DNA of 64,000 nt from Poseidonibacter lekithochrous (GTDB lineage Bacteria > Campylobacterota > Campylobacteria > Campylobacterales > Arcobacteraceae). The position numbers and the translations under genes were made by a program. A model generated the notes under the pieces. It was not told the origin of the DNA. It worked only from the letters and a program-made list of their open reading frames with translations, and ran no database searches. Below, one piece after another: positions 62,442-64,000 of this stretch. The DNA lies in the NCBI RefSeq assembly GCF_013283835.1, contig NZ_CP054052.1:1736001-1800000 (forward strand), given 5' to 3'. The first letter of the stretch is position 1. Every line of letters begins with the position of its first letter.

Positions 62442-64000
62442 ATGTCATTTAAATATCGGTTTATCGTATCCTTTGTACTTTTAGAAGCATTTTTTATTAT
62501 TCTGATTGTAACAATGAACTTTATTGCTATAAATAATTCATCAGATAAACTAATTAAAGATAAAATTAATTCAAATGTATCTTTCTTAGAGGAACTTCTA
62601 AAAGTTCCTTTAAGTATCTATGATTTAGCAACTATTGATAACTTACTAGTAAAAACACAAGAATTAGATTATGTTAATTCAATCATATTATTAGATAGTC
62701 AAAATAGAGTTTTATCTGAAAAATTTAATTTTAAAGATATAAAAATTGAAGATATAATTAAAGTAAAAGATGATTTTGTTTATTCATTTGAAAATGAATT
62801 TTATAAACTAAAATATAAAGAACTTCTTGTTGATGATTCATACTTAGGTGCCATGTATATCATATTTGATTTAAGTGAGAACCAACAATTTATTCAAAAC
62901 AATAAAGAAACCACTTTAATAATTATTGCTATTGAGATTCTAATTTCTACTATACTTTCATATATAATTGGTTCTAAGTTAACTGTAATGCTTACAAGAT
63001 TATCAGAGGTTTCTCAAGAAATTGGTGAAGGGAAAAATCCTGATATTCCATACCAAAATAAAACCAACGAAATGGGTATCCTTGCCAACTCCTTACATCA
63101 AATGAAACTAGATTTACAAGAGAGGCGATCAAAACTAAAAACCCTTGCATTAGAATTAAATAATCAAAAAAATGAATTATTAGAAGCTAATAAATCAAAA
63201 GATGACTTTTTAGCAAATATGAGTCATGAGCTAAAAACACCTCTAAATTCTATAAATGTTATTTCTTCAATTATGATGAAAAATAAAAAGAATAGATTTG
63301 ATGAAAATGAAGTGAAAAATCTAAGTATTATAAATAGTTGTGGTAATGATTTATTGTTTTTAATAAATGATGTTTTAGATATTTCTAAACTTGAAGCAGG
63401 GGAAATACACCTAGATTGTACTACTTTAGATATTTATGCTTTAATGAGTGATATTAACAATATGTTTTTACCTCAAGTTGAACAGAAAAAATTAGATTTT
63501 ATTTTTGAATGTGATAAAAATATTGGTTATTTTTATTGCGATGGAAATAGGGTAAAACAGATAATCAAAAACTTATTAAGTAACTCATTAAAGTTTGTAA
63601 AAGATGGAAGTATCAAACTGTTAGTAAAAAAATTAGATAATAATATTGAGATTATGGTTAAAGATGATGGAATTGGTATTCCTGAAGATAAATTAGAACA
63701 TATTTTTGATAGATTTAAACAAGTGGATGGAAGTACAACTAGAAAATTTGGTGGAACTGGTCTTGGACTTGCTATATGTAAAGAACTAACAACATTAATG
63801 GATGGAGAAATAGAAGTAAAAAGTAAAGTTAATGTTGGCACAATTTTTAGAATAGTATTACCTATTAATGAAGATAAAGTTGATATGAAAAATGTAAATT
63901 ACAATGAAACAGCTGTGCTAGATGAAAATACTGAAGCTGCGCAAAAACGTATTCTTTTATTCAATAATGATCCTTTAGTATTTTTTAGTGTTGTTGTAGA
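62442..64000 (+). CDS. membrane histidine kinase paired to PhnD-like protein, cut by window end
   Basis: The frame begins at ATG 62442, nine bases after the binding-protein stop, and runs off the window with 519 codons visible. Membrane segments lie at about 7-30 and 158-178 around a small periplasmic domain, then a HAMP-like linker, H262 in ANMSHELKTPLNS, NLLSNSLKF, VKDDGIGIPE and GGTGLGLAI boxes. From about 505 the frame reads KRILLFNNDPLVFF, matching the start of the degenerate receiver in the kinase at 20596. The two kinases are paralogues. Confidence 0.93.
   Translation, partial: MSFKYRFIVSFVLLEAFFIILIVTMNFIAINNSSDKLIKDKINSNVSFLEELLKVPLSIYDLATIDNLLVKTQELDYVNSIILLDSQNRVLSEKFNFKDIKIEDIIKVKDDFVYSFENEFYKLKYKELLVDDSYLGAMYIIFDLSENQQFIQNNKETTLIIIAIEILISTILSYIIGSKLTVMLTRLSEVSQEIGEGKNPDIPYQNKTNEMGILANSLHQMKLDLQERRSKLKTLALELNNQKNELLEANKSKDDFLANMSHELKTPLNSINVISSIMMKNKKNRFDENEVKNLSIINSCGNDLLFLINDVLDISKLEAGEIHLDCTTLDIYALMSDINNMFLPQVEQKKLDFIFECDKNIGYFYCDGNRVKQIIKNLLSNSLKFVKDGSIKLLVKKLDNNIEIMVKDDGIGIPEDKLEHIFDRFKQVDGSTTRKFGGTGLGLAICKELTTLMDGEIEVKSKVNVGTIFRIVLPINEDKVDMKNVNYNETAVLDENTEAAQKRILLFNNDPLVFFSVVV

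Noticed and set aside
1-64000. tRNA, rRNA genes, intact transposons, prophage
   Set aside because: No cloverleaf with conserved T-loop, rRNA sequence, transposase or phage structural gene was recognised by eye; a tRNAscan and IS search would be decisive.

Overview
The window is AT-rich DNA with short intergenic gaps, AGGA/AAGGAG ribosome binding sites and many histidine kinases whose H-box reads IAHQWRQPL. Together with the gene set (compact dapE, mod operon with a separate Mop protein, mdaB-ygiN pair, thiI with rhodanese domain), this points to a free-living or host-associated Campylobacterota, most likely an Arcobacter-type bacterium. This assignment rests on recognition of gene style and not on a database search. 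I saw no tRNA, rRNA, CRISPR array or intact insertion sequence.

Layout. 1-4650: end of a large DUF748/AsmA-like envelope gene with an FHA-domain gene upstream of it, and divergent dapE. 4660-8290: a probable accessory insertion, a two-ATPase operon under a consensus promoter that is overlaid by three identical-spaced inverted repeats, running into a GNAT gene. 8300-20580: mixed metabolic and regulatory genes, including a compact SMC-like ATPase coupled to an unknown 210-residue protein and an AraC regulator, three AraC regulators in all, a free-standing GyrI-like effector domain, a DASS/SLC13 permease and a TetR-DUF3995 pair with a clear operator. 20596-31977: a PhnD-like binding protein plus histidine kinase module, an amino-acid racemase, LysR/YeiH, DsbC-like, AEC/HxlR, an mdaB-ygiN-nitroreductase redox operon, and a PAS kinase with a divergent winged-helix response regulator.

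32057-42847: a degenerate receiver protein, a receiver-PAS-coiled-coil protein, and the molybdate operon modE-modA-mop-modB...modC. The operon is interrupted between modB and modC by a PD-(D/E)XK nuclease-like gene and by a periplasmic sugar-type binding protein with its own membrane histidine kinase. 42848-45996: a secreted acidic/His-rich protein, a DUF4405 membrane protein and an OmpR-type two-component system. 46084-48064: ornithine cyclodeaminase and arginase, an arginine-to-proline route. 49009-52143: thiI and a duplicated leucine-rich-type repeat protein.

52175-59009: three signalling genes joined by ATGA overlaps (giant hybrid kinase with three receivers, CheB-CheR fusion, receiver-kinase). 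59232-64000: an ABC-F ATPase, an acyl-CoA thioesterase, and a second PhnD-like binding protein plus histidine kinase pair, clearly paralogous to the one at 20596-23267 and cut by the window end.

The main theme is signal transduction: six histidine kinases in full plus one partial, several receivers, and three separate cases of a periplasmic binding protein encoded directly upstream of a kinase. The best candidates for something undescribed are the operator-controlled two-ATPase operon, the compact SMC-like ATPase operon, the nuclease inside the mod operon, and the CheB-CheR/hybrid-kinase operon.
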